44,328 nucleotides of DNA from Hyphomicrobiales bacterium (GTDB taxonomy: Bacteria; Pseudomonadota; Alphaproteobacteria; Rhizobiales; Rhizobiaceae): positions 1 to 44,328 of the forward strand of contig JAALLE010000025.1 in the NCBI GenBank assembly GCA_011087605.1, written 5' to 3'. This document shows, in pieces, positions 27,816 through 35,862 of this stretch. How positions within the stretch are numbered: position 1 is the first letter of the stretch; each line of letters opens with the position of its first letter. A program made the translations under genes and the position numbers. Under the pieces are notes generated by a model. The model was not told the origin of the DNA and did no database searches. It saw only the letters and a list, made by a program, of their open reading frames with translations.

Positions 27816-28903
27816 AATCAACAATTGAACTCAGAGGTGTTGATAAGAATTTCGGGCAGTTCACAGCTGTCCGGGACTTCAACCTATATGTGGATTCTGG
27901 CGAGGTAGTATGTCTGCTTGGCCCGTCAGGCTGTGGCAAAACCACAACGCTGCGGATGATTGCCGGACTGGAAACGCCCAGTGCCGGAGAAGTCCTATTC
28001 AACGACAAACCTGTGACAAATCTAACGCCGGAGCAACGCAATGTCGCGATGGTGTTTCAGTTTTATGCTCTATATCCAGCGCTGACGGTCGGCGAGAATC
28101 TGGCCTTCCCGCTATTGGTGGAAAAACTGTCGGCAAAGGATCGCGAGAAGCGGGTATCTGACGTCGCAGAAATTCTGCAATTGTCGCATATTTTGCAGCG
28201 CTATCCGGCCGAAGTCGCTGAAGGAGAGAAACAACGCATCGCCGTGGCCCGTGCCATCATCCGCGATCCGGCGTGTTTTCTGTTTGATGAACCGCTGTCC
28301 AGACTCGATGTCGAGTTGCGCGAAACCATGCGTGCGCAAATCAAGGAAGTGCTCCAAGGACTTTCGAAACCAACCGTCATCGTCACTCACGACCAACTCG
28401 AGGCGTTGACCATGGCGGACCGGATTACCATCATGCGCGACGGTGCGGTTGAGCAGATTGGTTCGCCGCACGATGTATTTGCCAAACCGGCAAACGCCTT
28501 TGTTGCAAGCTTTATTGGCACGCCTCAAATGAACCTGCTGGACGCTCAGTTTGCCCATTGTGAGGATGGCACGGCAGAAGTGGAACTGGATGGCGGTCCA
28601 TTGCAATTGGGAGTTGATAAAGCCGTATCAGGACAGTCGGCGGGACCAATTCAGATTGGGGTCAGGCCACGCGCGTTTTCGCTTGCTTCTGATCCTAGTT
28701 CCAGCACCATTACGGTTGAAGCCGAGATTATTGAATCCATGGGCGCTGAAACACTGGTTCACGCCCGCACCCCAAAACAAACCGAAATTCGCGTTGTGGT
28801 TCCCCGGGAAACACGGGTGAAAAGTGGAGAAGTTCTCCATCTGACGCCCGATCCGGGTCAAACCCATGTGTTTGACGCAGATGGAAAGGCAGTGCGGACA
28901 TGA
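27812..28903 (+). CDS. ABC sugar transporter ATPase 2 (degenerate signature motif, non-ATG start)
   Basis: This is the second ATPase of the importer. From CTG 27812 it is 363 aa, with family N-terminus STIELRGVDKNFG, Walker A GPSGCGKTT (37-45), Q-loop Gln83, Walker B CFLFDEP, normal switch His193 in VTHDQLEAL and a C-terminal TOBE-like domain. The signature LSGGQ is VAEGE (135-139): Ser and the first Gly are lost. No ATG, GTG or TTG exists in frame before GTG 27890, which would delete the first strand, so CTG overlapping the permease stop (CTGA), or ATT 27824, is the likely start. With ATPase 1 it should form one good and one dead ATP site. Confidence 0.9.
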   Translation: MKSTIELRGVDKNFGQFTAVRDFNLYVDSGEVVCLLGPSGCGKTTTLRMIAGLETPSAGEVLFNDKPVTNLTPEQRNVAMVFQFYALYPALTVGENLAFPLLVEKLSAKDREKRVSDVAEILQLSHILQRYPAEVAEGEKQRIAVARAIIRDPACFLFDEPLSRLDVELRETMRAQIKEVLQGLSKPTVIVTHDQLEALTMADRITIMRDGAVEQIGSPHDVFAKPANAFVASFIGTPQMNLLDAQFAHCEDGTAEVELDGGPLQLGVDKAVSGQSAGPIQIGVRPRAFSLASDPSSSTITVEAEIIESMGAETLVHARTPKQTEIRVVVPRETRVKSGEVLHLTPDPGQTHVFDADGKAVRT

Positions 28904-29337
28904 GTGGTGGCAGCGGTTCGAAACTGAGCAAAGACGTAGCGCTTCGGTTGGAGTATTCAATCATCGGATTCGGCATTGTGGCCCTGATCATGATTTTTCA
29001 GCCCTTCAGTCTGACCATATTTTCTATTGGCTGCGGATTGGTGGTTGTGGCGGCCTTGATCAATAATCTGCTGCCACTAGCGGTAGCCGGCGCGCCAGTT
29101 CGCATAATCCCATTTGCAACGGCTGTTGTTGCACTGATCTTATGTACGGCATTATTGGTAGCCATTGCCGCAGCACACCTGTACGGCCTGGCATTTTTGA
29201 AGGCGCCTGCGGTTTCTCTGGTTCGCCGTGCCGCCTCTGCTCCATTTTATCAGCAGCCGTTGGTCTGGGGACTTGCGGTTATCGATATCATCTTGTGGTT
29301 TGCGGTGTTTCGTTTGCGGGGAGACAAAGGTGAATGA
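28900..29337 (+). CDS. four-helix membrane protein of unknown function in the transporter operon
   Basis: I do not recognise this 145-aa protein. After a short polar N-terminus it shows four hydrophobic segments, about 20-36, 39-62, 68-92 and 121-138, with no charged residues inside and a short basic C-terminus. It overlaps ATPase 2 (ATGA) and the following kinase gene (ATGA), so it is translated with them. Small membrane proteins inside sugar ABC operons are known, for example GlpU in the rhizobial glycerol transporter operon, and an accessory role in uptake is a reasonable inference. Confidence 0.75.
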   Translation: MSGGSGSKLSKDVALRLEYSIIGFGIVALIMIFQPFSLTIFSIGCGLVVVAALINNLLPLAVAGAPVRIIPFATAVVALILCTALLVAIAAAHLYGLAFLKAPAVSLVRRAASAPFYQQPLVWGLAVIDIILWFAVFRLRGDKGE

Positions 29338-30278
29338 AACATGACGTTTCAGTAATCGGATTTTATGTTCTCGATATCCTTGGGCGACCTGTCACCGTCA
29401 TTCCTGAATTCGGGAATGTTGAGTTTATTGAAGAGATTAAATTAACCGTTGCTGGAACCGCGGGTGGAACAGTCGTCAATACAGCAAAACTCGGGCTCAA
29501 CAGTTTGGCTGTTGGTGCAGTTGGCGAAGATGAGAAAGCCGATTGGGTGCTTTCAAATCTGGAAAAACACGGTGTGGATATCTCCAGTATGCAGCGTTTA
29601 CCCGGTGTATCGACATCTGCGACCATCCTGAACGTCCGGCCAAACGGCGACCGGCCAGCTCTTCACGCGCGCGGTGCGTCGGATCATTTTGATGTGCCAG
29701 CAGAAATGTACGACCGGGTCTTTGATGCGCCGATAGTTCATCTGGGCGGCACAGGTCTTTTAAAGAAAATCGACGGCGAACCAAGTGTACGCCTGCTGAA
29801 GGAAGCTAAGAACCGCGGCAGAACCGCGACATTTGATTTGATCGGAACGGATGAACACACGATCAAGATCGTCAAACCGCTGCTTCCTCACATCGACTAT
29901 TTTATGCCGTCAATTGAAGAGGCGAGAGATCTTTCGGGAAAACAAACTGCGGACGATTGCGCCGATGCCATGTTGGAGGCCGGAGCAACAATCTGCATAA
30001 TTACCCTGGGCCCGGACGGGGTATTTTACGCCGACAAATCCGGCCTACGCAAACAATCGAACGCCTATGACATTGAAGTCGTGGATACCACCGGTTGTGG
30101 CGATGGTTTTGACGCCGGGTTCATTGCCGCTTTACATCACAAAATGGACCTCGACACGTCGCTGCGATTTGCCCAGGCTTCAGCTGCTCTGGTCGCCACG
30201 GGTCTTGGTTCAGATGCTGGCGTCACCTCATTTGAAGACACAAAAAACGCCATGAATTCGTTGCCGATCAGAGGCTAA
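29334..30278 (+). CDS. PfkB-family sugar kinase
   Basis: This is a ribokinase-fold, ATP-dependent sugar kinase, expected to phosphorylate a catabolic intermediate of the cluster. The 314-aa protein has the N-terminal AGTAGGTVVNTAKLG substrate segment, NPxE-like PSIEEARDL in the middle, TLGPDGVFY, and the catalytic motif DTTGCGDGFDAGFIAAL near residues 250-265; the usual GAGD reads GCGD, keeping the catalytic Asp. It overlaps the four-helix protein gene by 4 bases. Sequence is not close to a single named kinase, so the substrate is open. Confidence 0.88.
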   Translation: MKHDVSVIGFYVLDILGRPVTVIPEFGNVEFIEEIKLTVAGTAGGTVVNTAKLGLNSLAVGAVGEDEKADWVLSNLEKHGVDISSMQRLPGVSTSATILNVRPNGDRPALHARGASDHFDVPAEMYDRVFDAPIVHLGGTGLLKKIDGEPSVRLLKEAKNRGRTATFDLIGTDEHTIKIVKPLLPHIDYFMPSIEEARDLSGKQTADDCADAMLEAGATICIITLGPDGVFYADKSGLRKQSNAYDIEVVDTTGCGDGFDAGFIAALHHKMDLDTSLRFAQASAALVATGLGSDAGVTSFEDTKNAMNSLPIRG

Positions 30279-30316
30279 GCGAAACGTCAGGTGATAAGAA
30301 CACAGGAGAAAATAAC

Positions 30317-31165
30317 ATGCTGCTAGGTTTCAATCTTCTATTGTGGACCATCCACGTCACTGACGAACATTTTCCGATATTCGAAGAACTGAAAAAGACC
30401 GGTTATGACGGCATTGAACTGCCGATATTCGATGGTGATCCAGCGCACTATGCAAGAGTCGGCCAGGCGGCCCGCGATAATGGTCTACGGGTTACAACTG
30501 TCTGCGTTATGCCAGGTGAAGACCACAGTTGTTTGAGCGGCGATGCAGGTATCCAGGAAGCAGCGCTGAACCATATCAAATGGGCAATTGACTGTACTGA
30601 AGCCGCCAGCGGAGAAGTCCTATGTGGGCCATTTCACCAGCCATTGGGCGTCTTTTCCGGCAACCCGCCAACCGAAGATGAACGCAGCAATCTGGTGACG
30701 GTCCATAAAAAAGCGGCAGCCTATGCCGCTGATCACGGCGTCACACTAGGCATCGAGCCGTTGAACCGGTTTGAATGTTATGTGCTCAACACGGTGGAAG
30801 ATGCTGCAGACATCGTAAAGCGGGTGGGAGCTGATAATTATGGTCTGCTTTATGATACCTTCCACGCCAATATCGAAGAAAAGGACCCTGTTGGCGTCAT
30901 TGGCCCCAATATAAAGCAAATTTCCCATGTTCATTTTTCCGAAAATGATCGGGGAACACCGGGCAAGGGCCATGTGCCTTGGGCCGAAACCATGTCGGCT
31001 CTGAAACATGGTGGTTATGACGGCTGGTGCACGATTGAATCGTTTGGACGGGCAATGCCTGATCTTGCGGCGGCGACTAAGGTGTGGCGAGATTTCTTTC
31101 CATCCCGCGATGAAGTTTATAAATTTGGCCACGACTTTTTGCGTGAGACCTGGGACAGGGCCTGA
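30317..31165 (+). CDS. TIM-barrel sugar epimerase-like enzyme 2 (D-psicose/D-tagatose 3-epimerase type)
   Basis: This belongs to the same TIM-barrel superfamily; the ligand set is that of ketose 3-epimerases: Glu in LGIEPLNRFE, Asp in LLYDTFHANIEE, His in HVHFSENDRGTPGKGH and Glu in CTIESFG. The 282-aa length also fits that family. RBS CAGGAG precedes ATG 30317. Besides ketose 3-epimerisation, elimination or hydration of a 3-keto sugar is possible, as in levoglucosan catabolism. It follows the kinase by 38 bases. Confidence 0.85.
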   Translation: MLLGFNLLLWTIHVTDEHFPIFEELKKTGYDGIELPIFDGDPAHYARVGQAARDNGLRVTTVCVMPGEDHSCLSGDAGIQEAALNHIKWAIDCTEAASGEVLCGPFHQPLGVFSGNPPTEDERSNLVTVHKKAAAYAADHGVTLGIEPLNRFECYVLNTVEDAADIVKRVGADNYGLLYDTFHANIEEKDPVGVIGPNIKQISHVHFSENDRGTPGKGHVPWAETMSALKHGGYDGWCTIESFGRAMPDLAAATKVWRDFFPSRDEVYKFGHDFLRETWDRA

Positions 31166-31226
31166 TTTCGCAAAATGCGCGATGAGACCGGCCACAAACT
31201 ATTTTGATTATGAAGGAGACTAACCG

Positions 31227-32279
31227 ATGAAAACGATGAAAGGTCCAGCGATATTCCTGGCACAATTTGGTGGCGACGAACCGCCTTTCAATTCTCTCAA
31301 AAGCGTCTCCGAATGGGCCGCAGGCCATGGCTATAAAGGTATCCAATTGCCAAGCTGGGATGGCAATCTGATCGACCTCGCCAAGGCTGCCGACAGCAAG
31401 ACCTATTGTGATGAGCTGATCGGAACCTGCCGGGAAGCCGGCGTTGAAATAACCGATCTCTCAACTCACCTGCAGGGTCAGTTGGTGGCCGTGCATCCCG
31501 CCTATGACGAAGCATTTGACGGGTTTGCAGCCCCCGAAGTGCGGGGCAATCCCAAGGCCCGTCAGGAGTGGGCTGTAGATCAGATGATGATGGCCGCCAA
31601 GGCGTCGGCCAATATGGGCTTTAAATCCCACGTGTCGTTTCCGGGCGCGCTGGCTTTTCCCTACCTCTATCCTTGGCCACAACGTCCTGCCGGTCTGATT
31701 GAAACTGCTTTCGATGAGTTGGCAAAACGCTGGCGTCCGATCCTTGACGCATTCGATGAAGCCGACTGCGACGTTGGTTATGAAATTCATCCCGGCGAAG
31801 ACATCTTCGACGGCACCACCTTTGAGATGTTCCTTGAACGGTTAGACAACCATCCACGCTGCCAGATCAACTACGATCCGTCGCACTTTTTGCTTCAACA
31901 GCTCGACTATCTTGATTTCATCGACATCTATCACGAACGAATCTGTGCTTTCCATGTGAAGGATGCCGAGTTCAATCCCACGGGTCGCCAGGGTGTTTAT
32001 TCCGGTTATGCGCCTTGGGTAGAACGCGCCGCCCGTTTCCGTTCACTCGGCGACGGACAGGTGGATTTTCCGGCAATTTTCTCAAAACTTGCTCAGTATG
32101 ATTACGATTCCTGGGCCGTCATCGAATGGGAATGTGCGCTGAAACATCCTGAGCAGGGTGCCGCCGAAGGCGCTCCCTTCATCGAGGCGCACATCATCCA
32201 GGTTACGGACAAGGCCTTTGACGACTTCGCTGATGGCGGCACAGATGAAGCCGCAAATCGCCGGATGCTGGGCATTTAA
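31227..32279 (+). CDS. TIM-barrel sugar isomerase/epimerase-like enzyme 3
   Basis: This is a 350-aa xylose isomerase-like TIM-barrel protein. Candidate metal ligands are Glu in VGYEIHPGEDIF, Asp in INYDPSHFLLQ, His in CAFHVKDAEF and Glu in AVIEWECAL. A strong GAAGGAG precedes ATG 31227. Proteins of this type are commonly encoded beside Gfo/Idh/MocA dehydrogenases, as here (the next gene starts 15 bases on), which points to two enzymes acting in succession on the same sugar. Exact reaction unknown. Confidence 0.85.
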   Translation: MKTMKGPAIFLAQFGGDEPPFNSLKSVSEWAAGHGYKGIQLPSWDGNLIDLAKAADSKTYCDELIGTCREAGVEITDLSTHLQGQLVAVHPAYDEAFDGFAAPEVRGNPKARQEWAVDQMMMAAKASANMGFKSHVSFPGALAFPYLYPWPQRPAGLIETAFDELAKRWRPILDAFDEADCDVGYEIHPGEDIFDGTTFEMFLERLDNHPRCQINYDPSHFLLQQLDYLDFIDIYHERICAFHVKDAEFNPTGRQGVYSGYAPWVERAARFRSLGDGQVDFPAIFSKLAQYDYDSWAVIEWECALKHPEQGAAEGAPFIEAHIIQVTDKAFDDFADGGTDEAANRRMLGI

Positions 32280-32294
32280 TAGGGAGAACTAATC

Positions 32295-33455
32295 ATGGCA
32301 AATGAAGACAATACACGCATTAGGCTTGGCATGGTTGGTGGCGGGCAGGGCGCCTTTATCGGAGGCGTCCATCGCATTGCATCGCGCATTGATGATCATT
32401 TTGAACTGGTTGCCGGAGCTCTGTCGTCCGACCCGGAACGGGCAATCGCTTCTGGTGCGGAACTCGGACTGGCCGAAGACCGCTCCTATGGCAGCTTTCT
32501 CGACATGGCCAAACGGGAGGGGCGGTTGAAAAATGGCATTCAGGCCGTATCCATCGTCACGCCGAACAACATGCATTATCCGGTTGCGCGGGAATTTCTC
32601 AAACGCGGAATTCACGTCATTTGCGACAAGCCACTAACCGCCAGTCTCGGTGATGCAAAAAAACTGTCCGCACTGGTTGAAAAGACCGGTGCAATCTTCG
32701 TATTGACCCATAACTATACTGGGTACCCGATGGTACGCCAGGCTCGTGAAATGATTGCCAGCGGCGAGCTTGGAGAGATCCGGGTCGTACAGGCGGAGTA
32801 TCCCCAGGATTGGCTATCGGCCGATCTGGAATCGACGGGCCAGAAGCAGGCATCCTGGCGCACCGACCCGACACAGGCCGGGGCAGGTGGCTCAACCGGT
32901 GATATTGGGACCCATGCCTACAATCTGGCCAGTTTCATGACCGGGTTGGAAGTTTCCGAATTGTCGGCTGATCTCAGTGCATTTGTCTCCGGTCGTCAGC
33001 TCGACGACAATGCCCATGTGATGTTGCGCTTCACCTCGGGTGCCCGCGGCATGTTGTGGTCCAGCCAGGTGGCTCCGGGCAATGAAAATGCCCTTGCCAT
33101 CCGTATCTATGGTTCCAAGGGCGGTCTGGAATGGCGTCAGGAAGACCCGAATTATCTTTGGTATACTCCGCTTGGAGAGCCAAAACGGCTGATCACCCGT
33201 GGTGGGGCAGGTTCAGGCGAAGATGCCGGCCGCGTCACCCGCGTTCCTCCAGGCCATCCTGAAGGCTATCTTGAAGGTTTTGCCAACATCTATACCGAAG
33301 CTGCCCGCGCCATTCGTGCGGCGCAAAGCGGCGGAAAAGTGGAAGCAGGCACCGTTTATCCAACGGTTCAGGATGGTGTCAAAGGAGTTGCATTCGTTGA
33401 TGCCTGCGTCCGGTCCAGCAATCGCAACAGTGCATGGGTCAAACTGGCAATATGA
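32295..33455 (+). CDS. Gfo/Idh/MocA-family oxidoreductase 2
   Basis: This is the second NAD(P)-dependent sugar dehydrogenase of the cluster, 386 aa. It has the nucleotide-binding start RLGMVGGGQGAFIGGVHR, DKPLT in place of the usual EKP (the catalytic Lys is kept), HNYTGYPMVRQAREMIASG, and GGSTGDIGTHAYNLASFM with the Asp and His of the active site. AGGGAGAA precedes ATG 32295. It is different enough from dehydrogenase 1 to act on another position or in the reverse direction, for example reducing the 3-keto sugar at the end of the route. It is the last gene of this plus-strand run. Confidence 0.88.
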   Translation: MANEDNTRIRLGMVGGGQGAFIGGVHRIASRIDDHFELVAGALSSDPERAIASGAELGLAEDRSYGSFLDMAKREGRLKNGIQAVSIVTPNNMHYPVAREFLKRGIHVICDKPLTASLGDAKKLSALVEKTGAIFVLTHNYTGYPMVRQAREMIASGELGEIRVVQAEYPQDWLSADLESTGQKQASWRTDPTQAGAGGSTGDIGTHAYNLASFMTGLEVSELSADLSAFVSGRQLDDNAHVMLRFTSGARGMLWSSQVAPGNENALAIRIYGSKGGLEWRQEDPNYLWYTPLGEPKRLITRGGAGSGEDAGRVTRVPPGHPEGYLEGFANIYTEAARAIRAAQSGGKVEAGTVYPTVQDGVKGVAFVDACVRSSNRNSAWVKLAI

Positions 33456-33487
33456 ACCGATGCGTGGGCGTCCGAATTAAGCAGGGA

Positions 33488-34195
33488 TCAGTCGCGTCTG
33501 ACTGGTGCAAACACGGCGGGAGAATCGGATTTTTCCGTTTCCGCCGGTTGCTTGCCGTAGGTTTTGAATCGCTCCAGAACATTGGCCATTTCTGCATCTT
33601 TGAGGATAACCGGTTTGCCCATCTGACAGGCAATCGCATATTGGCGGCAAAGCGCCTCGACTTCGACTCCAAGCGAAAATGCGGCATCAAGATTTTTGCC
33701 AAAGCAAATCATCCCGTGATTTGCCAGCAGACAAGCCGAACGGCTTTCAAGCGCGGCCAGCATATTGTCCGACAGTTCCTGGGTGCCGAAGGTCGCATAG
33801 TCTGCGCATCGAAGCGTGTTGCCGCCAGCCGCCGCAACCATGTAGTGAAATGCCGGCACGTCTTTTCGCAGACTGGATACCGCGGTGGCATAGGGCGAAT
33901 GGGTGTGCACAATCGCCTGGGCGTCGGGACAGGCGGCGTAAATATCCATGTGCATTCGCCATTCAGAAGACGGCAAAAATTCTCCGCGATAGCCGCTTTG
34001 CAGGTCCATTTCCACAATGTGGTGTTGTTCCATCCCATCATAGCGAACACCAGACGCGGTTATCACAAACCCGACCCCGTTTCGCGCGCTGATGTTACCC
34101 GATGTTCCCTGATTGAGACCTGTTTGATTCATCCTCAAGCACGCCGCGATTATATCTTGTTTGATAGACGAAAGTCTTTTCTTGGTCATGGACAT
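33488..34195 (-). CDS. class II aldolase/adducin-family protein (fuculose-phosphate aldolase type)
   Basis: This is a zinc-dependent aldolase-fold enzyme, 235 aa. The fold is marked by GLNQGTSGNISARNG, the base Glu in LPSSEWRMHM, zinc ligands His-x-His in IVHTHSPYATA and the third His in LLANHGMICFG. Relatives cleave L-fuculose or L-rhamnulose 1-phosphate, or decarboxylate 3-oxo-tetronate 4-phosphate. It is the only minus-strand gene inside the catabolic set, converging with dehydrogenase 2 (32 bases) and divergent from the mutarotase gene. A start two codons later (MTKKRL, 34189) is possible. Confidence 0.9.
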   Translation of the reverse strand: MSMTKKRLSSIKQDIIAACLRMNQTGLNQGTSGNISARNGVGFVITASGVRYDGMEQHHIVEMDLQSGYRGEFLPSSEWRMHMDIYAACPDAQAIVHTHSPYATAVSSLRKDVPAFHYMVAAAGGNTLRCADYATFGTQELSDNMLAALESRSACLLANHGMICFGKNLDAAFSLGVEVEALCRQYAIACQMGKPVILKDAEMANVLERFKTYGKQPAETEKSDSPAVFAPVRRD

Positions 34196-34311
34196 GTATC
34201 CTCTTTAGCGCTGGTCCGCAGTCACTCAACGCGCGCCGGAACACTCTTTAATGTCAACAAATTATGGCATCCCCGGCGGTGCCCTGCAACAAATGGCGAA
34301 AGGAAATTATT

Positions 34312-34641
34312 ATGCAACGCATGGGAATGATGATCGGACTTCGACCTGAGGATATGGCTGAATACAAACGCCTTCATGCGGACGTTTGGCCGGAGATTCT
34401 CAATCGGCTTTCAAAGAGCAACATCACCAATTATTCAATCTTCTTGCGTCAACCCGAAAATGTCATGTTCGCCTATTGGGAATATCTTGGCAGCGATTTT
34501 GAAGCCGACAGTCAGGCAATTACAGACGATCCAAAAACCAAGGAATGGTGGAAATTGTGCGGGCCGATGCAGGTGCCGCTGGAAACGCGGGCCGAAGGTG
34601 AATGGTGGGCGTCCATGGAAGAGGTATTCCATCACGATTAA
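34312..34641 (+). CDS. L-rhamnose mutarotase-like protein
   Basis: RhaM-type mutarotases interconvert the alpha and beta anomers of L-rhamnose and related sugars. The 109-aa product has the family layout: MIGLRPEDMAEYKRLHADVWPEIL with the catalytic-type His, NYSIFLRQPENVMFAYWEY, and the Trp-rich end WWKLCGP and GEWWASMEEVFH. The ATG at 34312 follows AAAGGA; an upstream in-frame ATG at 34264 would add 16 unrelated residues. Together with the neighbouring aldolase and SDR it suggests a deoxy-hexose or similar sugar, though members of this family sit in other sugar operons too. Confidence 0.88.
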   Translation: MQRMGMMIGLRPEDMAEYKRLHADVWPEILNRLSKSNITNYSIFLRQPENVMFAYWEYLGSDFEADSQAITDDPKTKEWWKLCGPMQVPLETRAEGEWWASMEEVFHHD

Positions 34642-34716
34642 ACGCCAACACACGGATGCAATCAAACAACAATCAATGCGGATCGCACGGGCGAGACCGG
34701 TAAGGAAGGAATTCAA

Positions 34717-35463
34717 GTGAACAAGTATGATTTACAAGGTCGCGTGGCGATCGTCACCGGCGGCGCGCAAGGCATCGGGCTGGCAGTCGCACAACGGATG
34801 ATGGAAAATGGCGCACAGGTTGCATTGTGGGACCGCGATTCCAAACGTCTGGCGCAAACCGCAGAAGACCTTCAAAACAAGGCATTTGCAGTCGAAGTTG
34901 ATATTGCAGACACCCAGTCCGTTGCCGCTGGCGTCGAAGCGACCATGAAGAAATTTGGCAAAATCGATATTCTCATCAATAACGCTGCCCTGATTGGACC
35001 TAACGCAACGCTGGTCGACTATCCGGTTGATGAATTTGAAGCCGTGGTGGCGGTGGGCCTGACCGGCACGTTCAAAGTTTGCAAGGCCGTGGTACCTCAC
35101 ATGAGTGCTGCGGGCTATGGACGTATCGTCAATGTTGCTTCTGTGGCTGGTAAGGAAGGCAATCCCAATGCCTGTGCTTATTCATCGACCAAAGCTGCAG
35201 TTATTGCCTTGACCAAAGGTCTGGGTAAGGAATTGGCGGCCGAAAATATCGCGGTCAACTGCGTCACGCCTGCTGTTGCAAAAACCAAGGGTGCGATGGA
35301 GCAATCGGAAGAACATATTGCCTACATGTTATCCAAAATTCCGCGCGGACGGATGATGGAACTGGATGAGGCGGCTTCGATGATTAGTTGGCTGAGCACG
35401 GAAGAAAACTCGTTTACAACCGGTGCCGTTTTCGATCTCAGTGGCGGTCGGGCAACCTATTAG
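34717..35463 (+). CDS. short-chain dehydrogenase/reductase (SDR), sugar-acid or sugar dehydrogenase type
   Basis: This is a classical 248-aa SDR: cofactor motif TGGAQGIG (15-22), NNAA (about 89-92), catalytic Ser in VNVASVAG, Tyr and Lys in YSSTKAAV (YxxxK), and a C-terminal GAVFDLSGGRATY. An acidic or polar residue after strand 2 (LWDRDSK, Asp) favours NAD+ over NADP+. Its nearest functional relatives may be 2-keto-3-deoxy-L-fuconate or -rhamnonate dehydrogenases, inferred from context. The start is GTG 34717 with AAGGAA upstream. It follows the mutarotase by 75 bases. Confidence 0.9.
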   Translation: MNKYDLQGRVAIVTGGAQGIGLAVAQRMMENGAQVALWDRDSKRLAQTAEDLQNKAFAVEVDIADTQSVAAGVEATMKKFGKIDILINNAALIGPNATLVDYPVDEFEAVVAVGLTGTFKVCKAVVPHMSAAGYGRIVNVASVAGKEGNPNACAYSSTKAAVIALTKGLGKELAAENIAVNCVTPAVAKTKGAMEQSEEHIAYMLSKIPRGRMMELDEAASMISWLSTEENSFTTGAVFDLSGGRATY

Positions 35464-35487
35464 GTATCCGTCAAATCCAGATGATTC

Positions 35488-35862
35488 CTAACGAGTGGTG
35501 CACTGCCAGACGCGCACTTTGCAACCACTCGTATATTGTGAATATTTATTGATGGCCAACCGCTGGGCGCGGCGTGATGTTGAACCCCAGGCGCTGCCCC
35601 AGCTCTTATTGTTGCCCCAGGCGACCGCACCGCAGGCATTGCGGAACCATAATACCTTGCAATCCCTGGCATGTTTGCGGCAACCACGCATGGCTCTGCG
35701 TTCCGCCGCACGGCGGCTTGGATAGTCCCAGGACCGTCCAAAAGCACCTGAACTGGGGGAATAGGCGATGGCTCAAAAATTATCGGCAAAAGCTGCCTGG
35801 GATTCGAATACCCAACCCGCCAGAATCATCATAATGCCTGAAATAAAGCTGCGCCGAATCAT
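35488..35862 (-). pseudogene. DUF4189 secreted protein gene with in-frame TGA
   Basis: On the minus strand a reading frame begins at ATG 35862, with a signal peptide (RRSFISG, then IMMILAGWVFESQAAFA) followed by ADNF. TGA comes next at 35773-35775, then the frame continues without interruption to 35488: AIAYSPSSGAFGRSWDYPSR, four Cys in GCRKHARDCKVLWFRNAC and GCKVRVWQC. This is the DUF4189 pattern, in which Cys pairs form disulfides outside the cytoplasm. Homologues have Gly, Trp or similar at the TGA position, so one base change (for example GGA to TGA) explains it. A short remnant from ATG 35691 would lack export and half the domain. TGA is a normal stop elsewhere in this window. Confidence 0.8.

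Noticed and set aside
35773-35775. In-frame TGA in the DUF4189 gene as selenocysteine or a reassigned codon
   Set aside because: TGA ends icd, lolC and other genes here normally, no SECIS-like hairpin is apparent after the codon, and DUF4189 has no selenocysteine use that I know of.
35460-35789. 109-codon minus-strand frame over the DUF4189 region
   Set aside because: It is the alternate frame of the broken gene, rich in Pro and Ala with no domain; the DUF4189 frame explains the region.
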